Below are positions 52,630-61,630 of a stretch of 64,000 nt of DNA, in pieces. The notes below the pieces were generated by a model. It saw only the letters and a list, made by a program, of their open reading frames with translations, made no database searches and was not told the DNA's origin. Numbering within the stretch: the stretch's first letter is position 1; each line of letters opens with the position of its first letter. The DNA is from JBCDJG01 sp038748065 (GTDB taxonomy: Bacteria > Pseudomonadota > Gammaproteobacteria > Pseudomonadales > Halieaceae), in assembly GCA_038748065.1 (NCBI GenBank), contig JBCDJG010000001.1, forward strand, positions 121,038-185,037, given 5' to 3'. The position numbers were made by a program, and so were the translations under genes.

Positions 52630-54090
52630 TCAGGCGGGCTTGAAGTCGTCCAGGGAGCAGCGTTCGTGTAGTTCGTTATAGGTCGTGAAACCGCCGGGAA
52701 ACAGGAAGGGTGCATGCCCCGTCTCGGTACGGTAATAGCTATGGCAGTTGGCTGCGCCCCAGGAGTAGGTCTCAAATTCGCCGGAGAGGCCGGCATTGTA
52801 TTCGGCGCTGACTTCAGGCTTCACGCTGATGGCCTCAAGGCCAGCGGCCTGCATCTCCTTGAGTAGGCGCACCGCGGTCTTCACATTGCGTTCAACATTC
52901 GTGAAATAAGAGGCGTTGATTGCCAGGCCATTCGGGCCGGCGCTGAAAAAGTAGTTGGGAAAGCCCGGCGCAGCGATACCTTTGTAAGCCACTGGCGCGC
53001 GCGCCATCTCGTCGGCCAGCACCCGCCCGTCCTGGCCAACAACACGAATACGATCGAAGTCCAGTACGCGGTAGCCCGTGCAATAAATGATGACGTCAAC
53101 ATCTATGCTGCGGCCGCTTGCTGTGACGATGCCGCTGGGCGTTACTTGCTCAAGGCCCTCTGCTAATAGTTCAACATGCTCCTTGGCCAGAGTCGGATAA
53201 AACTCATCAGATACAAGCCCCCGTTTACAGCCATAGTGATCCTTGGGCGTTACGGCCTCACGCAGGGCAGGATCGTCGATCGCTTCCTCAATAAACTTAT
53301 GCACGCGCGCCTCAAACTGCTCCATGCGTTTGTGCTTGAGTGTTACACCATCGAGGATGACGCTCATCAGCACGCCCTGCCCGCGCCGCCACAGTTGCAG
53401 AAATCGCGGAAAACGCCGGAACATGGCGCGCAACGTCTTCGAATAGTGTTTGTGATTACGCCGCATAATCCAGTTCGGCGTTCTTTGCAGGACGGTCAGC
53501 TTACCCGCCTTTTCCGCAACTTTTGGCACGATCTGTACGGCCGCTGCTGCGGAGCCTACAACGGCCACCCGCTTTCCCGTCAGGTCTATCTCATGGTTCC
53601 AGAAAGTGGAATGCCATGAATCACCCTCGAAACTATCGAGGCCATCAACATCCGGGTAGACCGCCGTGTGCTGCCCCCCCATCGCGTTGATCACCACGTC
53701 GACATCGTATTGCTCTCCCGCGTCGCTGGTCAGGCGCCAGGTCTTGTCGGGCTGGAACTCCGCTGCGGTAATGCGAGTATTGAGCGCCAGGTGGGGGGTG
53801 AGGCCGAATTCTCGTACACAGCACTGCAGATAGGCTTCGATTTCAGGCTGGTCGACAAAGTTGGCGGACCAGTCCGGGTTCGGGCGGTAGGAAAAGGTAT
53901 AGGAATGCGCCCACAGGTCGCAGGCCAGACCAGGATAGCTATGCAGATGCCAGGTACCACCGGCGGCATCGGATTTTTCAAAGATGGTGAAATCGGTAAA
54001 GCCCTGCGCCAGTAACTCGTGCCCTGCCGCTATGCCTGCAGGCCCGGCGCCAATGACCGCGACCCGCAAGCGCTTCTTGCTATCCACCAC
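52630..54090 (-). CDS. Flavin-containing monooxygenase, Baeyer-Villiger type (second copy)
   Basis: 486 residues, GTG start. FAD motif G-A-G-P-A-G near residue 14; second nucleotide site VAVVGSAAAAVQI; BVMO fingerprint F-E-G-D-S-W-H-S-T-F-W. It aligns along its whole length with the protein at 7.0-8.4 kb (shared segments such as GGTWxLHSYPGLACDxWAHS). Like that copy it directly follows a quinoprotein gene, here 27 bp downstream. Paralogous duplication of the two-step module is likely. Confidence 0.88.
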   Translation of the reverse strand: MVDSKKRLRVAVIGAGPAGIAAGHELLAQGFTDFTIFEKSDAAGGTWHLHSYPGLACDLWAHSYTFSYRPNPDWSANFVDQPEIEAYLQCCVREFGLTPHLALNTRITAAEFQPDKTWRLTSDAGEQYDVDVVINAMGGQHTAVYPDVDGLDSFEGDSWHSTFWNHEIDLTGKRVAVVGSAAAAVQIVPKVAEKAGKLTVLQRTPNWIMRRNHKHYSKTLRAMFRRFPRFLQLWRRGQGVLMSVILDGVTLKHKRMEQFEARVHKFIEEAIDDPALREAVTPKDHYGCKRGLVSDEFYPTLAKEHVELLAEGLEQVTPSGIVTASGRSIDVDVIIYCTGYRVLDFDRIRVVGQDGRVLADEMARAPVAYKGIAAPGFPNYFFSAGPNGLAINASYFTNVERNVKTAVRLLKEMQAAGLEAISVKPEVSAEYNAGLSGEFETYSWGAANCHSYYRTETGHAPFLFPGGFTTYNELHERCSLDDFKPA

Positions 54091-54117
54091 CCATGCTCCT
54101 GTTCCCGATGCAGAGCG

Positions 54118-55746
54118 TCAATCTACTACAGTCGCCGTTTGCTCATCGCTCGGAGCAAACTGGATGAAGGCATTTCCCGGTATCTGGTTAACCAATCCAT
54201 ACCCTGAATTCACGTACAGTTCGTCACCCGCGGCGTAAACGCCGCCCTGGTCAATCGCGCCGCCTTCTGCCTCATCGCCATTAACGGCATTAAAGCGCCG
54301 GCGCGTATCGTAGCTCCACACCTGCTCTCCGGAATCCAGGTCGAAGGCGCGGATCACGCCATCCAGAGTCGGCGCAAAAACCCATTTGCCGACGACACTC
54401 GCGGGCGCAGAAAACCCGGGATAGCAGCCATCGATCTCGTCACCGTCGGCATCAATACAGCTTGCCGGAGAGTCGATCACCCAGCGCGTTTCGCCGCTGG
54501 CAATATCAATGGCATGCAAGGAGGGACGCGGCGAACCAAGGCCACTCGCACCGAGAAAGCCCACATCGCGATCGGAAATCGGCACAAAAACAAGGCCGCG
54601 CTCAGGGTCTACAGCCATCCCGAAGTGAATGCCGCCGGCTTTGCCGCCGCCGCCCGGGCTGCTGCGCCACAAAAGTGCGCCTTCCCGGTCCGGGTCCAGC
54701 GCGAACACTTCCCCGCTCTTCTGGCCGGCCAGCAGAATGTCATTGCCATCCGCTGTAGCCAGGATGGGCGGCGCGCCGAAGTCGAGATCGGGGCCCTCCT
54801 CTTCCGGGCAGCTCGGATGCCCGGGAATGGCACAACCGACATTCCAGATGTCGCCCGCGAGGAACTGCTGGTGCCACAGCATCTCCCCGGACTCGAGGTC
54901 AAAAGCGATGATCGCATTGGACGTCGAGGATGCCGGCTCGGAGTAGTTCTGCCCGGTGCCCACATAGACACGACCACGTTTTGCGTCAATCGTGGGCTGC
55001 GACCAGATCGGCGCGCCAGAGGGGCCGCGCTTGTCGGGAAGCAGCAGCGGCGATGCCGTTACCGCGGGCTCCTCCACAATGGTATGACTGCGCCATCGCT
55101 GTTCCCCGGTAGCCGCATCTACCGCGACCAGGGAGCCGCGAAAGTTGCAGCAGCTGTAAAAAGGATTCGCCGCCCAGAACAGTTCATAGGAGGATACTCC
55201 CTGGTAGATAACACCCTCCCAGGCCACGGCGGATCCCGAGATCATGGCCCGCGGATGATCCCGCACGTCCAGGCGCCAGGCCTCCTCACCGGTCGCCGGC
55301 AGCAGCGCAACCAACTCGCCCTCCAGGGTGCCAAAGACCAGCCGCGGCCCGGCACCGGAATCAACCAGGCTCAGGGCGGTACGCACCATGCTGCCGGCGT
55401 CGAAGCGCCACTTTTCACAGCCATCGCTACGAGAAAGGGCGTAGACCCCGCCGTCACCATCGGCAATAAAAACGGTATCGGCCGTCACCGCGGGGACGGC
55501 ACGCGGCGCGTCGGTATCCGGCAGGGCAAAGACCCAGCGCGGCGCAAGCCGAGTCAGTACGCCGGCGTCAATATCGCTGGCCGCTTCCCTGAAGTTACGG
55601 TGGTTACGATGATCGCCCCCCCAACTGGCATAGGCCGACTCGAGACTGCTAACGCTGGTCCGCTCACAGTCGGCAGCGTGCGCTCCTGAGGAAAGGGCCA
55701 GTAGAATTCCGGCGTAGAGTAACAAAAGACGTTTCCGCAACAGCAT
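54118..55746 (-). CDS. Secreted PQQ-type beta-propeller, polyvinyl-alcohol-dehydrogenase-like
   Basis: 542 residues with a clear signal peptide (1-24, G-A-H-A). Propeller repeats contain A-x-D-x-x-T/S-G-E-x-x-W, for example VAVDAATGEQRWRS near 207. The vicinal Cys199-Cys200 in F-Y-S-C-C-N-F-R-G-S resembles the PQQ-contacting pair of polyvinyl alcohol dehydrogenases, which oxidise secondary alcohols. Those enzymes carry an N-terminal cytochrome c domain; here no C-x2-C-H is present, so electrons must go to another carrier. The BVMO downstream would act on the resulting ketone. BamB-like structural protein is the less likely alternative. Confidence 0.82.
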   Translation of the reverse strand: MLLRKRLLLLYAGILLALSSGAHAADCERTSVSSLESAYASWGGDHRNHRNFREAASDIDAGVLTRLAPRWVFALPDTDAPRAVPAVTADTVFIADGDGGVYALSRSDGCEKWRFDAGSMVRTALSLVDSGAGPRLVFGTLEGELVALLPATGEEAWRLDVRDHPRAMISGSAVAWEGVIYQGVSSYELFWAANPFYSCCNFRGSLVAVDAATGEQRWRSHTIVEEPAVTASPLLLPDKRGPSGAPIWSQPTIDAKRGRVYVGTGQNYSEPASSTSNAIIAFDLESGEMLWHQQFLAGDIWNVGCAIPGHPSCPEEEGPDLDFGAPPILATADGNDILLAGQKSGEVFALDPDREGALLWRSSPGGGGKAGGIHFGMAVDPERGLVFVPISDRDVGFLGASGLGSPRPSLHAIDIASGETRWVIDSPASCIDADGDEIDGCYPGFSAPASVVGKWVFAPTLDGVIRAFDLDSGEQVWSYDTRRRFNAVNGDEAEGGAIDQGGVYAAGDELYVNSGYGLVNQIPGNAFIQFAPSDEQTATVVD

Positions 55747-55803
55747 GTATGGACACTGCTCCTTATTATCAGGTGATCGTGCAGCCGCCGAGAGAGTGTA
55801 ATA

Positions 55804-56721
55804 CTAACCAGACGGTGATGAGCCACCAAGCGCCGGCTCCGCTCGCAGTCGTTCGGCCAGCAGGTCGATAAATGCGCGCACGCGAGTGGCTGCGAAACGC
55901 TCCTCGCGGTGCACGATATGCACGGGTAAGGGGGCAGGCTCATACTCACTCAGCACTACCTGCAGCTCGCCATTGGCCAGCTGCGCTGCTGCCTGGTAAG
56001 ACAATACGCGCGCTATGCCAAAGCCCTGGGTGGCCGCACCCAGCACGGCATCATTGGTCGTTGCGCTAAGCCTGGGCTCGATGCGTAGCGGATGCTCTAC
56101 CAGCGCCGGGTTGAAGCGCCAGGCCAGCGAAAAGTCGCCGGCCCGGGAGGCAATCAGGCAATGCTCGCGCAAATCCTGGGGATGCTGCGGCTCACCATGA
56201 TTGTTGAGATAGGCCGGTGACGCCAGAACCAACATACGTACGGACCCCACCCGCAACGCTCGCATGCTGGAATCCGGAAGTTCACCGATGCGCACCCCGA
56301 CATCGATACCTTCCTCGACCAGGTTCACACGGCGGTCGAGGAACAGGGCGTCCACGGAGGTGTCCGGGTAGCGCTCGAGATAGTCGACAACCCCAGGCAT
56401 GACAAAGCGCTGCCCAAAGAGCACGGGGGCCGTCAGGGCCAAGCGCCCGCGCGGCTGTGCATTCACACCCTGCGCAGCTTCATCCGCCGCCGCGAGCCTC
56501 GCCAGAACCTGCCGCGCATCCTCGAGGTAGCGCGAGCCAGCCTCCGTGACCCGCACGTTGCGCGTCGTGCGGTTCAGCAGTTTCACGCCGAGATGGGATT
56601 CCAATGCGGCAACGGCCCGCGTCACTGCTGGGGGCGACATCTGCAATCGCCGAGAGGCAGCCGCGAAACCGGCTTCCTCGGCGACGGCCACATAGACGCG
56701 GAGGGATTGCAGCTGATCCAT
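55804..56721 (-). CDS. LysR-family transcriptional regulator
   Basis: 305 residues. N-terminal helix-turn-helix (EAGFAAASRRLQMSPPAVTR, near 16) and effector-binding domain with the CrgA-like pattern V-D-A-L-F-L-D-R-R-V-N-L-V-E-E-G-I-D-V-G-V-R-I (shown spaced). It is divergent from the PNPOx-flavoprotein/GST unit across a 132-bp AT-rich spacer with a palindrome, the usual set-up for direct control. Confidence 0.9.
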   Translation of the reverse strand: MDQLQSLRVYVAVAEEAGFAAASRRLQMSPPAVTRAVAALESHLGVKLLNRTTRNVRVTEAGSRYLEDARQVLARLAAADEAAQGVNAQPRGRLALTAPVLFGQRFVMPGVVDYLERYPDTSVDALFLDRRVNLVEEGIDVGVRIGELPDSSMRALRVGSVRMLVLASPAYLNNHGEPQHPQDLREHCLIASRAGDFSLAWRFNPALVEHPLRIEPRLSATTNDAVLGAATQGFGIARVLSYQAAAQLANGELQVVLSEYEPAPLPVHIVHREERFAATRVRAFIDLLAERLRAEPALGGSSPSG

Positions 56722-56732
56722 TCTATTATTCC

Positions 56733-56747
56733 AATATGTGAAATATT
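56733..56747. promoter_or_regulatory. AATAT-N5-ATATT palindrome in the LysR/flavoprotein intergenic region
   Basis: A perfect 5-bp inverted repeat around GTGAA, with the spacing of LysR-type T-N11-A sites, 12 bp before the LysR start. The region 56720-56780 is unusually AT-rich for this window. Probably the regulator's autoregulatory site. Confidence 0.5.
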
Positions 56748-56853
56748 AAATTGCGAATTTACTATATTCTTCAATTAATAGGAATTTGGCAAAGTGATCT
56801 CCAGGGCAGCACAGAGGGTGCATGCCCACCGACCTCACGGGGAGATCATAACC

Positions 56854-58161
56854 ATGGCCCACAAGTTCGCTGAAATCGCATTTACACCCACGATCCGTGA
56901 AATCCAGCGTCTCGAAGGAAGTCGCGCTGCCTACGCGGCCATGGACGGTGGCGATGACTACAACCATCACCTGACAGAGCGCGAAGCCGCATTTATCGCC
57001 CAGCGCGACAGCTTCTACATGGCCAGCGTCAGTGAAACTGGCTGGCCCTACGTTCAGCACCGCGGCGGGCCCGCTGGCTTTATGAAGGTTATCGACGCCA
57101 ACACGCTGGGCTTCGCGGACTTCAGCGGCAACCGCCAGTACGTGAGCAAGGGGAACTTCCAGAATGACAGTCGCGTAGCGCTGTTCTTCATGGACTACCC
57201 GAATCGGCGTCGGCTCAAGTTGCTCGGCCGCGTTCGAGTGATCGAAGCCAGCGAGCCAGAGTTGCTGTCGCAGCTGGAGGACCCGGACTACCCGGCCCAG
57301 GTAGAGCGCGGCTTCCTGATCGAGGTGGCCGCTTTCGACTGGAACTGCCCCCAGCACATTACGCCTCGCTACACCGAAGCAGAAATGGCCGCCGAGTTGA
57401 ACACTCTGCGCGCAGAGAACCACACTCTGCGGCAGCTCCCGCAGCCAGGCGGAGAACTGGCAGCGGCCAACGACCCCGAGAGCCCCGAATTTCTCGGGGA
57501 GGGCCCGCTGGGGCTGGTCGTCAGCGGCATCCGCCAACTGACACCGAGGGTTCGAGCCTTCGAGCTTCGCGACCCTGAAGGTAAGGACTTACCCCCAGTA
57601 GAGGCCGGCTCACATCTGCGTATGCCGGTACCGCTACCAAATGGGGAGTTGGTCGAGCGGCACTACTCCATCGCTTCCAACCCCGCCCGCCGCGACGCTT
57701 ACGAGATCGCCGTATTGCGCGAGTCAGGCGGCGCTGGTTCAGCCGCGCTGCACGATAGCTATGCGCTGGGAACGCGCCTGCGGGTGGAGCCGCCAGCCAA
57801 TCACTTTGCGCTCCACGCCGACGCGCGCCCCGCGCTGCTGATTGCTGGCGGCATCGGCATTACGCCGATCAAGGCCATGGCGCAGGCGCTCGAGGCCCGT
57901 GGCACCCATTTCACCCTGCATTACGCCGGCCGTGCGCCCGAAGAGATGGCCTTCCGCGACCGACTGGCGCGGCAGCTGGGCGAACAACTCAAGGTCTACA
58001 GCGGCGAACAACGGCTCGACATCGCCACCGCTCTAGCGGCGGCCTCACCAGACACCCAGGTTTACGTGTGCGGCCCGACCCGGCTCATCGAAGCCGTGCA
58101 GGCCGCCGCCCGGGACCTCGATATCCCCCGGGAAAACATTCGGCTGGAGCGTTTCAGCTGA
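56854..58161 (+). CDS. PNPOx-like domain fused to FAD/NAD(P) ferredoxin-reductase domain
   Basis: 435 residues from the ATG at 56854 (GGGGAG nine bases upstream); 20 upstream codons are open but less likely. Residues ~30-180 are a split-barrel flavin domain of the PNPOx type (SFYMASVSETGWPYVQHRGGP). Residues ~225-435 are a ferredoxin-NADP-reductase module with the FAD motif R-H-Y-S-I-A-S and the NAD site LLIAGGIGITPIKAM. It ends without a 2Fe-2S domain. The enzyme probably passes NADH electrons through FAD to a second flavin and a small substrate. It precedes a GST gene by 36 bp and is divergent from a LysR regulator. Confidence 0.85.
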   Translation: MAHKFAEIAFTPTIREIQRLEGSRAAYAAMDGGDDYNHHLTEREAAFIAQRDSFYMASVSETGWPYVQHRGGPAGFMKVIDANTLGFADFSGNRQYVSKGNFQNDSRVALFFMDYPNRRRLKLLGRVRVIEASEPELLSQLEDPDYPAQVERGFLIEVAAFDWNCPQHITPRYTEAEMAAELNTLRAENHTLRQLPQPGGELAAANDPESPEFLGEGPLGLVVSGIRQLTPRVRAFELRDPEGKDLPPVEAGSHLRMPVPLPNGELVERHYSIASNPARRDAYEIAVLRESGGAGSAALHDSYALGTRLRVEPPANHFALHADARPALLIAGGIGITPIKAMAQALEARGTHFTLHYAGRAPEEMAFRDRLARQLGEQLKVYSGEQRLDIATALAAASPDTQVYVCGPTRLIEAVQAAARDLDIPRENIRLERFS

Positions 58162-58197
58162 TCCCACAGCACCAACCATCTACAAGGAGACTTCAAC

Positions 58198-58821
58198 ATG
58201 TCCACTATCAAACTCTACCGTCACGCCCTGTCGGGGCACTCACACCGCGCCGAGCTTTTGTTATCCATCCTCGGCCTCGAGGCGGAACTGATCGACGTCG
58301 ACCTGGCGGCCGGCGCCCATAAGCGGGAACCCTTCCTGTCACGAAACCGCTTCGGCCAGGTACCAGTGCTGGAGGATGGCGAGATCACGCTCGCGGATTC
58401 CAATGCCATCCTGGTCTACCTGGCGAGCCGCTATGACGACAGCGGACAATTGCTACCGGCTGACCCGTCCGCTGCCGCTGAGGTTCAGCGCTTTCTTTCC
58501 GTGGCCGCAGGCCAGGTGGCAAATGGCCCCGCGGCTGCCCGGCTCGTCAATGTCTTCGGCGCGGCCCTGGATCACGCGCGGGCGATCGAGGGCGCGCACG
58601 GCCTGCTGAGCTTGCTGGATGAGCACCTGACAGGCCGGGATTGGCTGGTAGGTTCTGCGGCCACTCTCGCGGACCTGGCCAATTACGCGTACATCGCCCA
58701 CGCCCCCGAGGGTGATGTTGCCTTGGGCGAGTACCCCGCCGTACGCGCGTGGCTCGCGCGGATAGAGTCGCTGCCGGGATTTGTGCCGATGCAAGCCACA
58801 GCCATAGGTCTGGCAGCCTAG
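58198..58821 (+). CDS. Glutathione S-transferase family protein
   Basis: 207 residues, good ribosome site (AAGGAGA) before the ATG. Thioredoxin-like domain with RFGQVPVLEDGEITLADSNA (cis-Pro and glutathione contact, near 50) and a helical C-terminal domain with T-L-A-D-L-A-N-Y near 158. It is co-transcribed with the flavoprotein, suggesting detoxification of an electrophile made or handled there. Confidence 0.88.
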   Translation: MSTIKLYRHALSGHSHRAELLLSILGLEAELIDVDLAAGAHKREPFLSRNRFGQVPVLEDGEITLADSNAILVYLASRYDDSGQLLPADPSAAAEVQRFLSVAAGQVANGPAAARLVNVFGAALDHARAIEGAHGLLSLLDEHLTGRDWLVGSAATLADLANYAYIAHAPEGDVALGEYPAVRAWLARIESLPGFVPMQATAIGLAA

Positions 58822-58830
58822 ACTGCAGGT

Positions 58831-58855
58831 GGGCGGGCGCAGCGATGCCCCGCCC
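58831..58855. terminator. Hairpin between convergent GST and deoC genes
   Basis: GGGCGGG (58831-58837) pairs with CCCGCCC (58849-58855) around an 11-base loop, in the 56-bp gap between two convergent stops. No T-run, so it may act as a bidirectional pause or Rho-assisted end. Confidence 0.45.
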
Positions 58856-58877
58856 ATCCGCACCCTTCCTGGAAGCC

Positions 58878-59564
58878 TCAGTAGGCTTCGCCGCCCATTT
58901 CCCCGCTAACGATAGCCACACCGGAGCTGGTGCCCAATCGGGTTGCGCCCGCCTCGATCATAGCTAACGCCGTCTGCATATCGCGAACGCCCCCGGAGGC
59001 CTTCACACTGACACCATCGCTAACGCTTGTGGACATCAAGCGCACGTCCTCAAGCGTAGCGCCACCGCTGCCGAAACCCGTCGAGGTCTTTACAAAGGCC
59101 ACGCCCACGTCGCTACATACCTGGCACAGCCGAACAATCTCCGCCTCATCCAACAGGCAGATCTCAAAAATGACCTTGAGCGGCGTATCGCCACAGGCCA
59201 TAAACACGGCTTCGACGTCAGACTGCACGACATCCCAGTCCCCCGCTTTCAGTGGGCCAAGGGCCACCACCATATCGATCTCAGAGGCCCCCGCGTCAAT
59301 CGCCGCTGCGGCTTCCTCTGCCTTGATGCCGCTCGCCATCGCCCCGAGGGGAAAACCCACCACGCTGCAGACGCCCACATCGCTGTCGGCGAGCTCCGCT
59401 GCTGCCAGCGTTACGTAGCGAGAATTCACGCAGACTGTTTTGAAGTGGTGTGCCATTGCCTCACGGCACAGCGCGATCACCTGATCGGGTGTCGCCTCGG
59501 GCTTCAACAGCGTGTGGTCAATGTACTTTGCCAGATCCGCGGCGGTGGTCTCAGTGGGGCTCAT
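58878..59564 (-). CDS. deoC: Deoxyribose-phosphate aldolase
   Basis: 228 residues, the usual length of bacterial DeoC. It splits 2-deoxyribose 5-phosphate into glyceraldehyde 3-phosphate and acetaldehyde. Schiff-base Lys159 in F-V-K-T-S-T-G-F, second Lys188 in V-K-A-S-G-G-V-R and Asp98 in E-I-D-M-V are all present. It is divergent from a ribokinase-family gene across 74 bp and opens the nucleoside-sugar salvage cluster. Confidence 0.94.
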   Translation of the reverse strand: MSPTETTAADLAKYIDHTLLKPEATPDQVIALCREAMAHHFKTVCVNSRYVTLAAAELADSDVGVCSVVGFPLGAMASGIKAEEAAAAIDAGASEIDMVVALGPLKAGDWDVVQSDVEAVFMACGDTPLKVIFEICLLDEAEIVRLCQVCSDVGVAFVKTSTGFGSGGATLEDVRLMSTSVSDGVSVKASGGVRDMQTALAMIEAGATRLGTSSGVAIVSGEMGGEAY

Positions 59565-59638
59565 AGCGCGCTCCTGCGAGGGGGTTCTAAAAATATTCTG
59601 GTCTATACTGCCGGGATAATATACCGCTGGAGCGCCGC

Positions 59639-60541
59639 ATGGATATCGCCGTCATCGGATCGAACATGGTCGATCTCATCGCTTACATTGACCAGATGCC
59701 AAAGGAAGGAGAAACGCTGGAGGCAGATGACTTCGCCATTGGCTGCGGCGGCAAGGGCGCCAACCAGGCAGTTGCGGCCGCTCGCCTGGGCGGCCAGGTG
59801 ATGATGATCACCCGCGTCGGCGATGACATGTTCGCCGACAACACGATTGCCAACCTCGAATCCTGCGGGATCGATACGCGCTACGTCGAAAAGGTGCCCG
59901 GCGTATCGAGCGGTGTCGCACCGATCATGGTGGACCGCAGTTCCAATAATCGAATCCTGATTATCCCGGGCGCCAACAAGCACCTGCTGCCCGCAGTCAT
60001 CGACGGCGCAGCAGAGGTGCTGCGGCAGTGTTCACTGATTGTTATGCAGCTGGAAATTCCGCTTGAGACGGTGTACCACACGATAGCTTTCGCCAACGAC
60101 AACGGCATTCCCGTGCTACTGAACACCGCCCCTGCCAACCCGGAACTGGACCTGGACTGGGCTTGTCGCTGCGACTATCTCGTACCCAACGAGACCGAGC
60201 TGGAAATTCTTACGGGGATGCCCGTGGAAGACCTGCCGCAGATCGAGGCGGCGGCCGCCTCATTGTTCGAGCGCGGCCTGAAGCACTTGATCGTTACCCT
60301 CGGTGAGAAGGGCGCTCTGTACTTGCACGGTGATCAGCAGCGGCTATTCTCTGCACCCCAGGTTGACGCGGTGGATACCACAGGCGCGGGAGATGCCTTT
60401 GTAGGCTGTTTCGCGCAAACGATGGTTGCCAGCGGGGACATCGAGGCATCGATCGAACGGGCCATTCGTTACGCCTCGCACAGCGTGACGGCCCGCGGCA
60501 CCCAGACCTCTTATGCGGATGCCGCCAGTTTCGGTGACTGA
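59639..60541 (+). CDS. Ribokinase-family sugar kinase (first copy)
   Basis: 300 residues of the PfkB fold. Sugar-binding GCGGKGANQAVAAARLGG (near 36) and the ATP/anion-hole motif D-T-T-G-A-G-D-A-F with its catalytic Asp (near 250) are intact. It would phosphorylate ribose or deoxyribose. TGGAG lies before the ATG, and TATACT near 59601 may be the -10 box. Its neighbour DeoC makes deoxyribose a plausible substrate (deoxyribokinase), but ribose cannot be excluded. Confidence 0.9.
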   Translation: MDIAVIGSNMVDLIAYIDQMPKEGETLEADDFAIGCGGKGANQAVAAARLGGQVMMITRVGDDMFADNTIANLESCGIDTRYVEKVPGVSSGVAPIMVDRSSNNRILIIPGANKHLLPAVIDGAAEVLRQCSLIVMQLEIPLETVYHTIAFANDNGIPVLLNTAPANPELDLDWACRCDYLVPNETELEILTGMPVEDLPQIEAAAASLFERGLKHLIVTLGEKGALYLHGDQQRLFSAPQVDAVDTTGAGDAFVGCFAQTMVASGDIEASIERAIRYASHSVTARGTQTSYADAASFGD

Positions 60542-60561
60542 ACCGATCTGCGGCCAGGCTA

Positions 60562-61617
60562 TCAGGGTGAAGGAATCGTATCCCGGTACTTATCCCAGTT
60601 GTCCACCAACTCAGCAACTACGGCACTGCCCACCAGGTAGGCATTCTCCAGCGCGGCATCAAGCCCTGCGTAGCTGTCATGCTGCTCTTCCTTGAGATAG
60701 CCTGCTGCCGTTTTTCCAGGAGGTGGCATAGTGTAGTTAGAGGCCGTGCGCAGCACCATCATCCGGTCCTTGTCGACCTTGCCGGCATTGTCCAGATAGG
60801 TCATCGACTGGAACGTGCCGGTATCCTCCATCGCAGAGCTGACGAACTCACCCTCACCCTTGGTCCAATAATCAACCCAGTCATTGGCCCAGTCATTCAT
60901 CATTTTGCCGTGCCAGAAGGTCATGGCGGCTAACTGATCACCCTTGAGCACGAAGGGCTTCTTTTGCCCAACCGGGTAGTCGACGTAGAGCTTGCGCGTC
61001 GCTTCTAGCGTTTCATGATCAGGCAGTTCCATGTCTTTGGTGAACTGGTAGGCCCACTCCATCAGGCCGGCATTTAGTTCAAATACCTCGCCCAGACTGT
61101 AGCTCAAGCGTTCTTCGTCGCCGGGCCCCTGGGAGAACAGGGGGAAGATTCCGCTCTCCCAGTCATCGGGAATCTCGCGAGCATCAATTTCGTGCGCCAG
61201 GTCACCATCGATCAAAAAGCGAGCCCAGGCAACGGAGCCCAGGGACGCATCGGCAGGATCAAAACCGGAAATGCCCGCTACCAGCCAGTACGCCTTACTG
61301 AGGTCAAAGCGCGGGTCCATGCCCAGCGCCATGATGCTGGCGGCAGAGTTGGCGGTGCCCATGCCTGTAACGATACCCATTACGCCAGTTTTCTCATTAA
61401 AGTGGATATCGTGGTGCATATGGGGCGCGGGGAAGACTGTGTCCAGTGGCTGGCGTTCGTTCCAGCGCTGGAACTCGCCCGCGTCGTCGCCGCTGTCCTC
61501 GCCGGTCTCGAACATCGTGACAACCACGACCTTTACCGCTATCGCGTCGGCGTGGGCCCACAGTGAGGTGGAGCATAGGAGGAGGGCAAAGCTAGCCTTA
61601 CAGAGGAAATTCTTCAC
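60562..61617 (-). CDS. Secreted purine nucleoside permease (NUP)-family protein
   Basis: 351 residues from the GTG at 61617 (AGGA eight bases upstream); an open frame continues 25 codons further but a signal peptide begins here (A-S-F-A-L-L-L-C, cleavage near A-H-A). The family core is seen in KVVVVTMFETGEDSGDDAGE, GVMGIVTGMGTANSAASIMA and YWLVAGISGFDPADAS. NUP proteins have a nucleoside-phosphorylase-like fold and are linked to purine nucleoside uptake. Two ribokinase-type genes and a ureide-permease-like transporter surround it, supporting a role in periplasmic nucleoside handling. Confidence 0.87.
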   Translation of the reverse strand: MKNFLCKASFALLLCSTSLWAHADAIAVKVVVVTMFETGEDSGDDAGEFQRWNERQPLDTVFPAPHMHHDIHFNEKTGVMGIVTGMGTANSAASIMALGMDPRFDLSKAYWLVAGISGFDPADASLGSVAWARFLIDGDLAHEIDAREIPDDWESGIFPLFSQGPGDEERLSYSLGEVFELNAGLMEWAYQFTKDMELPDHETLEATRKLYVDYPVGQKKPFVLKGDQLAAMTFWHGKMMNDWANDWVDYWTKGEGEFVSSAMEDTGTFQSMTYLDNAGKVDKDRMMVLRTASNYTMPPPGKTAAGYLKEEQHDSYAGLDAALENAYLVGSAVVAELVDNWDKYRDTIPSP

Positions 61618-61630
61618 AGCATGAATCCTG